From positions 3,829,501-3,893,500 of the forward strand of contig NZ_CP046535.1 of the NCBI RefSeq assembly GCF_009739515.1: a stretch of 64,000 nucleotides of DNA. Reading direction: 5' to 3'. Source of the stretch: Sphingomonas profundi. Its GTDB lineage: Bacteria > Pseudomonadota > Alphaproteobacteria > Sphingomonadales > Sphingomonadaceae. Below the pieces are notes generated by a model. It was not told where the DNA came from and searched no databases. It saw nothing but the letters and a program-made list of their open reading frames with translations. Within the stretch, counting starts at the first letter, position 1; the number at the start of each line of letters is the position of its first letter. Shown one piece after another: positions 36,995-44,466 of this stretch. A program made the translations under genes and the position numbers.

Positions 36995-37196
36995 GCCGAA
37001 CGCCGGCTTTCGTCCGCGAAGACCAAGGCGGGCCGCACCAACGTCTGGCGCGATAATGCACGATGGCTATCATGGCGCGACGACGCGTAAGCCGCCGGCC
37101 GGCCTCACCCTGATCCTTTCTCGGATTCCGGAGCAAGGATCGGGGCGCGCCGCCGGTCGCCGGCTGCCACAGGGCTGTCGATCGAGGAGACGACAG

Positions 37197-37688
37197 ATGC
37201 ATCTTGCCTTCACCACCACGCCCTCGCCTGTCGGCGCGCTGACGCTCGTCGCCGGCGATGCGGGGCTCGCCGCCATCCTGTGGGAGAATGACGATCCGCG
37301 GCGGGTGCCCCTGCCGCCCTGCATCGAGGACGCCACCCACCCGATCCTGGTCGAGACGGCGCGGCAGCTCGCCGCCTACTTCGCCGGCGAGCGGCGGGCG
37401 TTCGCCGTGCCGCTCGATTTTCGCGGCACCGCTTTCCAGAAGCAGGTGTGGTCGGCGCTGCTCGCCATCCCGTTCGGCGAGACGCGCAGCTACGCCCAGA
37501 TCGCCCGCGCCGTCGGCCGCCCCGCCGCCGTCCGCGCGGTGGGCGCCGCCAACGGCCGCAACCCCATCTCGATCATCGCGCCCTGCCACCGCGTGATCGG
37601 CGCGGACGGCCGGTTGACCGGCTTCGCCGGCGGGCTGTCGGCCAAGGCGCATCTGCTCGGCCTGGAGGGATGCCTGCTCGTCGCCTGA
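37197..37688 (+). CDS. ogt: Methylated-DNA-protein cysteine methyltransferase
   Basis: The 163-residue repair protein transfers the methyl group from O6-methylguanine to its own Cys130 in the IIAPCHRVIG motif. The helix-turn-helix arginine finger region (GRPAAVRAVGAANGRNP) is intact. No Ada regulatory domain is present. ATG at 37197 follows GAGGAGA. It stands alone between the fimbrial operon and the tolC gene. Confidence 0.93.
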   Translation: MHLAFTTTPSPVGALTLVAGDAGLAAILWENDDPRRVPLPPCIEDATHPILVETARQLAAYFAGERRAFAVPLDFRGTAFQKQVWSALLAIPFGETRSYAQIARAVGRPAAVRAVGAANGRNPISIIAPCHRVIGADGRLTGFAGGLSAKAHLLGLEGCLLVA

Positions 37689-37789
37689 CGGGCGCGATCG
37701 GGCCGACGCGGCGATGCCGGAAACGGGCCGCGACTCGACTTTCGTGGCGGTCGCGGCGGCGGGCTGGCCTGCGGCGATCTGTGCTGATA

Positions 37790-37808
37790 TCACGATTAAG
37801 CATATTGT
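37790..37808 (+). promoter_or_regulatory. AT-rich words shared with the RTX glycanase upstream region
   Basis: TCACGATTA at 37790-37798 and CATATTGT at 37801-37808 lie about 160 bp upstream of the tolC start. The same two words occur at 18003-18011 and 17971-17978 upstream of the GH5-RTX gene, and CATATTGT recurs at 31740 upstream of the fimbrial operon. They could be sites for one AT-preferring regulator; this is inference from repetition. Confidence 0.35.
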
Positions 37809-37962
37809 GTTCGCCGCGGCCGGCGCCGTTCATCCGGGAATGATCCAGCCCTATGTCGAGCTTCGCCGTCGCGGAACGATCCCGGATTCCGGCCGGCGGG
37901 CGGGCGCAGGGGGGTAGGGCGCGACAGCGCCGGTTCCTCGCCGGGGCTACCCCGGTCGGTCC

Positions 37963-39498
37963 ATGATCCGGAAGTCGCCCGCCGCCTCCTCGATCGCCAC
38001 CCAGCGGCTCGTTCTGAGAGCGATCGGCACGGTCGCCTTCGGCGTGGGCCCGGCATGGAGCGTGCGGGCGGAGAGCCTGCCCGAGGCGCTGGCGCAGGCG
38101 CTCGACAGCAATCCGGTGCTGCGCGGCGCGCGGGCCGATTTCCTCGCCGTCGCCGCGCGGGAGGATATCGCCCGGGCGGCCGGCCAGCCGAGCCTCTCCC
38201 TCGCGGCGCGGAGCGAGCGTTCGATCGGCAACCGCAACGCCTTCTCCGATCCCCGGCTGATCCGCACCGGCGGCTTGGACGTGGCGGTGCCGATCTTCCA
38301 GGGCGGGCGCGTGCGCGAGGCCGTGCGCGCCGCCGCGCTGCGGACGGAGGCGCGGGCCGAGCGCCTGCGCGGCGAGGAAGGCGACCTGATCCTGGAGGTG
38401 GTGCGCGCCTATCTGGACGCGATGCAGCGCCGGCGGCTTGTCGAGCTGCGCCAAGGGCTGGTCACGGTGCTGCGGGACGAGCTGGCCACCACCGTCTCCC
38501 TGAAGCGGCACGCCGAGGCCAGCCGCACGGACGTGCAGCAGGCGCGGGCGCGGCTCGCCGGGGCGGAGGCGCAGCTGGCCCTGGCAGAGGCGGACGGGGT
38601 GGCCGCGCAGGAGGCCTATCGGCGCGTCGTCGGCCACCTGCCCGCCTCGCTGGAGGAGCCGCCGCCGCTGCCCGATCTGCCCGCCGCGCCGGACGAGGCG
38701 GTGGACATCGCGATCGCCTACGGGCCGGAGATGGCTGAGGCGCGGGCCACCGCGCAGGCGGCCGACCGCGCCTACGCCGCGGCGCGGGCCAATCGACTGC
38801 CCAGCCTCGGCTTCGCCGGATCGGTGGACTATGGCAACGCAACGGGCAACGTGCGCGGCGACCATGTCGATGCACGGATCGGCCTGGTGCTGCGGGTGCC
38901 GCTGTTCCAGGGCGGCCGCGTGGGCGCGGCGGCGCGGCAGGCGGGCGCGCTGCGGCAGGCGGCGCGCGAGGACGTGATCGGCACGGAGCGCGCGATCGTC
39001 TCGCAGGTGCGCACCTCGTTCAGCCGGATGCGCGCCGGGCGGGCGATGATCGCCGCCACCGATGCCGCGCGCGTCGCCGATCGCGAAGCGGTGAAGGACG
39101 TGCGGATCGAGCGCAAGGCCGGCTTCCGCGACACGCTGGACGTGCTCGATGCCGAGCAGGAGCTGTTCGAGGCCGAGGCCGCGCACGTCGCCGCCCGCAC
39201 CAGCACCTATGCCGCCGGTGCCGCCGTGCTGCGCGCGATGGGCCGTGCCGGCGACATCGCCGCGCCGGTGAAGCGGGCGCCCGGCGCGGAACCCGCCCGC
39301 AGCGCCGCCGCCGCACCTTCGGAGCGGGTGGATGGCGTTAAAATCCTGCGCGAGGGACTCGCCTTCGATCTGCGCAGCCTGCCGAAGCGGGCGGAGGCGG
39401 CGAGCCGGCTGCGGCTGGAATATGAGACGGCGAGCCTGGCGGTCGTCGCGGCGCGGCGGCTGGACTATGATATCGGCGGGCTGGCGCGGCCGGGCTGA
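37963..39498 (+). CDS. TolC-family outer-membrane efflux/secretion channel
   Basis: The 511-residue protein has a signal sequence and two TolC repeats with long helices: ALDSNPVLRGARADFLAVAAREDIARAA-type at the start (about residues 45-75) and its second copy near 255-285. PIFQGGRVREAVRAAALR and PLFQGGRVGAAARQAGALR mark equivalent beta-helix joints. It forms the outer-membrane tunnel of a tripartite system. No ABC transporter or adaptor gene is adjacent. An RTX protein gene lies 660 bp downstream, so it could serve type I export of that protein and the GH5-RTX enzyme. The C-terminal 60 residues are low-complexity. Confidence 0.87.
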   Translation: MIRKSPAASSIATQRLVLRAIGTVAFGVGPAWSVRAESLPEALAQALDSNPVLRGARADFLAVAAREDIARAAGQPSLSLAARSERSIGNRNAFSDPRLIRTGGLDVAVPIFQGGRVREAVRAAALRTEARAERLRGEEGDLILEVVRAYLDAMQRRRLVELRQGLVTVLRDELATTVSLKRHAEASRTDVQQARARLAGAEAQLALAEADGVAAQEAYRRVVGHLPASLEEPPPLPDLPAAPDEAVDIAIAYGPEMAEARATAQAADRAYAAARANRLPSLGFAGSVDYGNATGNVRGDHVDARIGLVLRVPLFQGGRVGAAARQAGALRQAAREDVIGTERAIVSQVRTSFSRMRAGRAMIAATDAARVADREAVKDVRIERKAGFRDTLDVLDAEQELFEAEAAHVAARTSTYAAGAAVLRAMGRAGDIAAPVKRAPGAEPARSAAAAPSERVDGVKILREGLAFDLRSLPKRAEAASRLRLEYETASLAVVAARRLDYDIGGLARPG

Positions 39499-40013
39499 GG
39501 CGGCGGCAGACCGGCGGCGGCGGCGCGGGCGAGCCGCGCGAACGCCTCGGGCAGGGCGGTTTCCAGCCGCGCGCGCAGCATCGGCAGCAGCATCTCCACC
39601 AGCATCGCCTCCAGCGATCCGGGCATGGCGGCGGCGGGCACTTCCGGCAGGATCGCCAGCGCCTGCACGCTGGCCGCGACCGCCTGGTCGGACAGCAGGG
39701 CATCGGCCCGCGCCGGTTCCGTCGGCGCCTCCGCCCGCTCGATCTCGCGCAGCGCGGCGGCGGCGGGGGCGATGCCGGCCAGCGCCGCACGGCGCAGCAG
39801 CGCCTTCGCGCGGACCGGATCCACTTCCACATGATCCCCGTTGAAGCAGGCGACGCCGAGCATGTAGCAGGCGCGCGGCTCGCCGGCATCGGCGGCGGAC
39901 GCGATCCACGGCATCGCCGCCGCCCGATCGCCCCGCTCGAACAGACGCAGGCCGATATCGGCCTGCTCCTCCGGGCTCTCCTGACGGCGGGATTGCGTCG
40001 CGGCTGCCGTCAT
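39465..40013 (-). CDS. Sel1-repeat protein with PopZ-like C-terminal motif
   Basis: The 182-residue protein has one or two Sel1-type helical repeats near residues 15-85 (ADIGLRLFERGDRAAAM, ACYMLGVACFNGDHVEVDPVRA). A C-terminal segment, VEMLLPMLRARLETALPE, resembles the conserved end of the PopZ/DUF2497 polar-organising family (pattern EMLxPMLxxxLxxxLP). Such a combination would suggest a polar or scaffolding protein; the similarity is by eye. ATG at 40013 is the start. Its 3' end overlaps the convergent tolC gene by 34 bases. Confidence 0.6.
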   Translation of the reverse strand: MTAAATQSRRQESPEEQADIGLRLFERGDRAAAMPWIASAADAGEPRACYMLGVACFNGDHVEVDPVRAKALLRRAALAGIAPAAAALREIERAEAPTEPARADALLSDQAVAASVQALAILPEVPAAAMPGSLEAMLVEMLLPMLRARLETALPEAFARLARAAAAGLPPPQPGRASPPIS

Positions 40014-40158
40014 CTGCCTCTCGTCCCCTTCGGCGCCGCACCTGCTCGGGCTGGCCGCCGAATCGTAAACGATCCAGCCGCGAAATGTTAACCGTTTCGC
40101 GTGTCCGGCTGCGCCAGAGTGTTACGAGCCAATTCACTATCGATCGAAACCGTATCGC

Positions 40159-42282
40159 ATGAGCGACCCGCTTATCGGAGGGCACGCGCCCGCTCCGACA
40201 AGAGGTTCCCAACTCGTGGATATTGCTGACGATTCGTCGACGACGGCGCTGCTGCGGGCAGGGGCCGCGATCGAGAGCGAGATCGAGACGGACGGCGACG
40301 TCGATCTGGTCCGGGTCGATCTGGCGGCCGGCGCGCACTATCGGTTCGATCTGGGCGGATCGTGGAACGATACCGGCCTCACCCTCGCCGATCCGACCTT
40401 GACCCTGCTCGATGCGAACATGATTGTGATCGCCTCGAACGACGATGGCGATGACGGGCTCGATTCGCGGATCGACTTCCTCGCCGCGGCGTCGGGCACC
40501 TACTACCTCGCCGCGTCGGCCTTTTCGGGCACGGGCACCTACCGGCTGAGCATGGCCGAGAGCGCGATCGTCGCCGACGATCACGGCCAGTCGCCCGCCA
40601 CCGCCACCGCATTGGCGCCGAACGGGTCTGCCCGCGGCACGATCGAGGTGGGCGGCGACGAGGACTGGTTCGCCGTCCCGCTGGTCGGCGGCGTCACCTA
40701 TCGCTTCACGGTCGCTGGCGTCGACGGCGGCGGCGGCACCCTCGCCGATCCGACACTGTCCGTCTACGATGCCGCCGGCACCGCCATCGCCGCGAACGAC
40801 GATGCGAGCGCGACGACGCAGGATGCCGCGCTCGTCGTGACGCCACAGGCCAGCGGCACCTATTATCTGCGCGCCGCCGGCCATGATGCGGGCATCACCG
40901 GTTCCTATCTCGTCACCAGCGCCACGGCCGAGCCCGACATCGCCGGCGGCGCCGATACCGGCGCCACGCTGGCGCTGAACGGCACGATGACGAGCATGAT
41001 CGACGCCGCCGACGATCGCGATGCCATCCGCGTGCAGCTGACCGCGGGCACGCATTATGTGTTCGACATGGCCGGGGCCGCGCATGATGACGGCCTGACG
41101 CTCGCCGATCCGATGCTCGCGCTGCTCGACGGTACGTTGGCCGCGGTGGCCGTGAACGACGACGATGGCGGCAGCCTGGATGCGCGCATCGCCTTCACGC
41201 CCACCACGTCCGGCACCTTCTATCTCGCCGCCATGTCGGCCGATCACGGCATCGGCAGCTACCGCGTCTCGCTGCGGCTGGCGGACGACCATCTCGTCGG
41301 CACGGCGGGCGACGACATGCTCTTCGGCGACACCGGCAACGACACGCTGGTGGGCGGCCCCGGATCCGACCTGCTGTACGGCGGCGAGGATAGCGATACC
41401 GCCGTCTATGCCGCGCTGGCGAGCAGCTATCAGCGGAGCATGTCCGGCGGCCACGGCACGGTGGCGGGCGGGCCGGAGGGCGGGGTCGACACGCTGGATT
41501 CGATCGAGACGCTGCAATTCGCCGACGGCTACCAGACCAGCGATGCGGACAGCCACGCCGCCCAGATCGCCCGCCTCTATTATCTGGTGCTGGAACGCGA
41601 TCCGGACAGCATGGGGCTGAACTCCTGGGTGCACGGGCTGGATGCCGGCGGAAGCCTGATCGCCGCGGCCAACGGCTTCACCGGCAGCCAGGAATTCCAG
41701 GCGAAGACGGCGGGCCTCGGCACGGCGGATTTCGTCGAGTTCCTCTACAATGGCGCGCTCGGCCGGGCGTCCGATCCGGACGGCAAGGCCAATTGGATGA
41801 ACGCGCTGGAGAGCGGCCACCTGACGCGCGGCGAGGTGGTGGTCGGCTTCTCGGAGAGCGCCGAATATCGCTCCGTCACCCACGCGCGCACCGATGCCGG
41901 CTTCTTCATCTACGACGAGACCTATGCGGCGATCAGCTCGCTGTACGACGCCTTCGCCGATCGCCTGCCGGATCGCGACGGGCTGGCGAACTGGGTGGCG
42001 GCGGCGCAGTCCCACACCCTCAGCCTCGATGCGATCGCCGACGGCTTCGCCGCCTCGGCCGAGTTCCAGGCCAAGATCGCCGGGCTGGACGAGCGCGGCA
42101 TCGTCGAACAGCTCTACCGCAACGTGCTCGATCGCGATGGCGATCCGACCGGCATCGCGGCGTGGACCAGCAAGCTGCGGGCGGACCATGATCTCGGCGA
42201 CCTGCTGCTGAACTTCTCGCAGAGCGCCGAGCATCAGGTGCTGATGCAGCCGTGGCTGGCGGACGGCATCATCGTCCTCTGA
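40159..42282 (+). CDS. Surface protein with PPC-like repeats, RTX motif and DUF4214 domains
   Basis: The 707-residue protein has three beta-sandwich repeats of about 120 residues in its first 375 residues, each with DxDLVRVDLxAGxHYRFD and SGTYYLA motifs, typical of bacterial pre-peptidase C-terminal (PPC) domains. A short RTX block (GTAGDDMLFGDTGNDTLVGG) follows near 380-415. Two DUF4214-type helical modules (LYYLVLERDPDSMGLNSW and LYRNVLDRDGDPTGIAAW) fill the C-terminus. No signal peptide is seen. RTX plus DUF4214 suggests type I export to the cell surface, perhaps through the TolC encoded upstream. Function unknown. ATG at 40159 lacks a strong ribosome site. Confidence 0.75.
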   Translation: MSDPLIGGHAPAPTRGSQLVDIADDSSTTALLRAGAAIESEIETDGDVDLVRVDLAAGAHYRFDLGGSWNDTGLTLADPTLTLLDANMIVIASNDDGDDGLDSRIDFLAAASGTYYLAASAFSGTGTYRLSMAESAIVADDHGQSPATATALAPNGSARGTIEVGGDEDWFAVPLVGGVTYRFTVAGVDGGGGTLADPTLSVYDAAGTAIAANDDASATTQDAALVVTPQASGTYYLRAAGHDAGITGSYLVTSATAEPDIAGGADTGATLALNGTMTSMIDAADDRDAIRVQLTAGTHYVFDMAGAAHDDGLTLADPMLALLDGTLAAVAVNDDDGGSLDARIAFTPTTSGTFYLAAMSADHGIGSYRVSLRLADDHLVGTAGDDMLFGDTGNDTLVGGPGSDLLYGGEDSDTAVYAALASSYQRSMSGGHGTVAGGPEGGVDTLDSIETLQFADGYQTSDADSHAAQIARLYYLVLERDPDSMGLNSWVHGLDAGGSLIAAANGFTGSQEFQAKTAGLGTADFVEFLYNGALGRASDPDGKANWMNALESGHLTRGEVVVGFSESAEYRSVTHARTDAGFFIYDETYAAISSLYDAFADRLPDRDGLANWVAAAQSHTLSLDAIADGFAASAEFQAKIAGLDERGIVEQLYRNVLDRDGDPTGIAAWTSKLRADHDLGDLLLNFSQSAEHQVLMQPWLADGIIVL

Positions 42283-42367
42283 CAGGCCGGCGCGCGGGCG
42301 CCCCGATCCCGTCATCGTTCCGAGACTAGGCTGCGCCACCGGGCCGGACCGGAGCGAGGTTGGCCGC

Positions 42368-43252
42368 ATGGACGATACGAGGACGAGTGCGGACCACTGG
42401 AACAGGATGGCCGCGCCCGTGGGGGCGACACGCTGGTGGCTGCATCCTGCGATCGTGGCGCACGTCAACCGCCTGATCGGCGGCGTCGCCGGCACCGGCG
42501 TGGTGGACGGCGATATCGCGCTGCTGCGACGCCTGTCGCCGGGCGGCTTCCGCCGGGCGGTGTCGGTGGGCGCCGGCGCCGGCGCCAAGGAGATCGCGCT
42601 GGTCCGGAGCGGCCTTGTCGATCGGGTCGACATCCACGAGATTTCGGAGGTGCGGGTGGCGCAGGGGCGGCGGGCGGCGGCCGACGCCGAACTGGCCGAT
42701 CGGATCGTCTTTCACAATGACATGGTGGACTTCGCCGCGCGGATCGCGGTGGATCTGGTCTACTGGAACAACGCGCTGCACCACATGCCTTCCGCTGCCG
42801 AGGCGATCGCGTGGAGCCGCCGCGCGCTGGAAGGTGGCGGCACCTTTTACATGAACGATTTCGTCGGCCCCACCCGCATGCAATATCCCGACGCCTGGCT
42901 TGATGCGGGGAGCAGGCTGCGCGCCATCCTGCCCGACCGCTTCTTCCGCTGGAGCGACGGCCGGCTAGGCACCATACCGCGCCGGGTGATGCGGCCGGAC
43001 GAGCAGGCGCTGGTGGCGCTCGACCCGTCAGAATGTGCGGACAGCGGCGCGATCCTGCCCGCGCTCACCCGCATCTTCCCCGCCGTCGCCGTGCGCAACA
43101 CCGGCGGCGTGCTGTACCATGAGGGGTTGAACGACATTCTCGCCAATTTCACCGGGGAGGACGCGCCGCTGCTCGAAACCATCCTGATGCTGGACGAGGC
43201 CCTCGCGGCGCAGGGCATGACCCATTATGCGGTGGCGCACGCGACGGTGTGA
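42368..43252 (+). CDS. Class I SAM-dependent methyltransferase
   Basis: The 294-residue protein has the SAM-binding glycine motif AVSVGAGAGAKEIAL near residue 60. The acidic end of strand 2 (VDIHEIS) and a post-motif VDLVYWNNALHHM follow. The latter is typical of small-molecule or lipid methyltransferases. The substrate is unknown; C-terminal additions after residue 165 are not familiar. ATG at 42368 follows GAGG. It is 85 bp downstream of the DUF4214 gene and could be co-transcribed. Confidence 0.75.
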   Translation: MDDTRTSADHWNRMAAPVGATRWWLHPAIVAHVNRLIGGVAGTGVVDGDIALLRRLSPGGFRRAVSVGAGAGAKEIALVRSGLVDRVDIHEISEVRVAQGRRAAADAELADRIVFHNDMVDFAARIAVDLVYWNNALHHMPSAAEAIAWSRRALEGGGTFYMNDFVGPTRMQYPDAWLDAGSRLRAILPDRFFRWSDGRLGTIPRRVMRPDEQALVALDPSECADSGAILPALTRIFPAVAVRNTGGVLYHEGLNDILANFTGEDAPLLETILMLDEALAAQGMTHYAVAHATV

Positions 43253-43284
43253 CGGCGGCGGCGGTGCGGCGCCGGCGGGGTGGG

Positions 43285-44301
43285 CTATCGCAGCCGCAGC
43301 GCCGCCTTGATGTCCGCCCAGCGCACGATCTTGAAGTTCTGCGCGGCGGGCGCGTTGTCGCCGTCCTGCGCGATCATGATGCCGCCACGCCTGTCGCCGC
43401 CGAACGGGGCGGTGGCGATCTCGATGCCGTCCGTGTCGCTGGTGCCGCCGATCGTCGCACCCGGGCCGATGCGGAAGCGGCCGACATAGGCGATGTCCGG
43501 CAGGCGGTAGACCGCGTAGGCGCTGTCGCCCTGGCTGGAGGCGACGAGCCAGCCGCCGCGCCTGCCTCTGGCGGCGATCGCCAGCCCCTCCGCATCGGCG
43601 ACCAGCCGCTGGCCGTCCGCCGCGGCGACGAGGTCGCCCGTCACCGCCGCCGTGGGCTCCGCGCCGAAGCGCCAGATGCCGACATCCTCCTCGGCGACGT
43701 ACAGCGTGGCGGTGCGGTCGTCCGCCACGCAGCCCTCGCTCTGCGTCGCCAGCTTCATCCGCCGCACGATCGGGGCGGCGCTGGCGGCGAGGTCGACGCG
43801 CAGCTGGCTCACCAGCCCGTCCTTGTCCACGACGAAGGCGTAGAGCGGCCCGCGCCTCGGCTGGTAGAGACAGAGGCCGTAGGCCTCGCCCACCGCCGCC
43901 GGGTAGCGGCCGATCTCGGTCAGGCGGCCGGCCGCCGTGTCGAGTTCGAACAAGGCGAGCTTGCCCGCCGCGCGATCGTTGCGATCGCTGGCGGCGACGA
44001 TCACGCGGTCGCGCCCGCCGGCGCGGACGACGCGGATATCGACATTGTTCACCCGCCCGGCCGGCAGCGAGGAGATCTGGCGCCCGTCGAGCGCGTAGAC
44101 GTTGAGCCCGGCCTGCTTGTCGGTGGCGACGATCAGGCTGCGTTCCGGGTGGCGGCGATCGCGCCAGATCGCCGGATCGTCGGCGGCGTCGCGCGCGCTC
44201 GCCACCGCCTGCGTCTCGCCGACCGCGCCAACGATCGCCGTCGGCAGGGGTGAAGGCAGCGCCGTGGCGGCGATCGCGGCGGCGAACTGGGCGAACAACA
44301 T
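43285..44301 (-). CDS. Beta-propeller phytase
   Basis: The 338-residue protein is a secreted beta-propeller (BPP, 3-phytase type) enzyme that removes phosphate from phytate with Ca2+. Motifs spread along the blades are DDPAIWRDRRHPERSLIVATDK, NNVDIR, LCLYQPRRGPLYAFV, EGCVADDRTATLYVAEEDVGIW and DAEGLAIA. A short signal peptide is at the N-terminus. ATG at 44301 follows GGGAG. It is divergent from a TonB receptor gene, and a Pho-box array in between probably controls both under phosphate starvation. Such phytase/receptor pairs are known in other alphaproteobacteria. Confidence 0.9.
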   Translation of the reverse strand: MLFAQFAAAIAATALPSPLPTAIVGAVGETQAVASARDAADDPAIWRDRRHPERSLIVATDKQAGLNVYALDGRQISSLPAGRVNNVDIRVVRAGGRDRVIVAASDRNDRAAGKLALFELDTAAGRLTEIGRYPAAVGEAYGLCLYQPRRGPLYAFVVDKDGLVSQLRVDLAASAAPIVRRMKLATQSEGCVADDRTATLYVAEEDVGIWRFGAEPTAAVTGDLVAAADGQRLVADAEGLAIAARGRRGGWLVASSQGDSAYAVYRLPDIAYVGRFRIGPGATIGGTSDTDGIEIATAPFGGDRRGGIMIAQDGDNAPAAQNFKIVRWADIKAALRLR

Positions 44302-44370
44302 GGCGCATCTCCCACGGCCGACGCGCAGGGCGGATAGGGGCGGGCCGATGCACGCGCAACCGCTAAATGG

Positions 44371-44410
44371 CCGTCAGAAATGTGGCTGAAAACCGTCATC
44401 CCGCTGTCAT
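44371..44410 (+). promoter_or_regulatory. Pho box array between phytase and TonB receptor
   Basis: CCGTCAT (44393-44399), four bases, then CTGTCAT (44404-44410) reproduce the PhoB box layout of two 7-bp repeats 11 bp apart; the consensus half-site is CTGTCAT. A further CCGTCAG lies at 44371-44377, exactly two 11-bp steps upstream. Possible -10 elements are TAACGG at 44421, ten bases after the box as in phoA, or GATAAT at 44432. This strongly suggests PhoB control of the receptor gene, and plausibly of the divergent phytase. Confidence 0.75.
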
Positions 44411-44466
44411 CGCGACCGCCTAACGGCAGCCGATAATTCATGACAATTTGTTCAGGGGGAACGATC

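Noticed and set aside
37573-42633. 1,686-codon minus-strand open frame
   Set aside because: It crosses several well-supported genes (ogt, tolC, Sel1, DUF4214), contains no recognisable domain, and reflects scarcity of stop codons in antisense of GC-rich genes.
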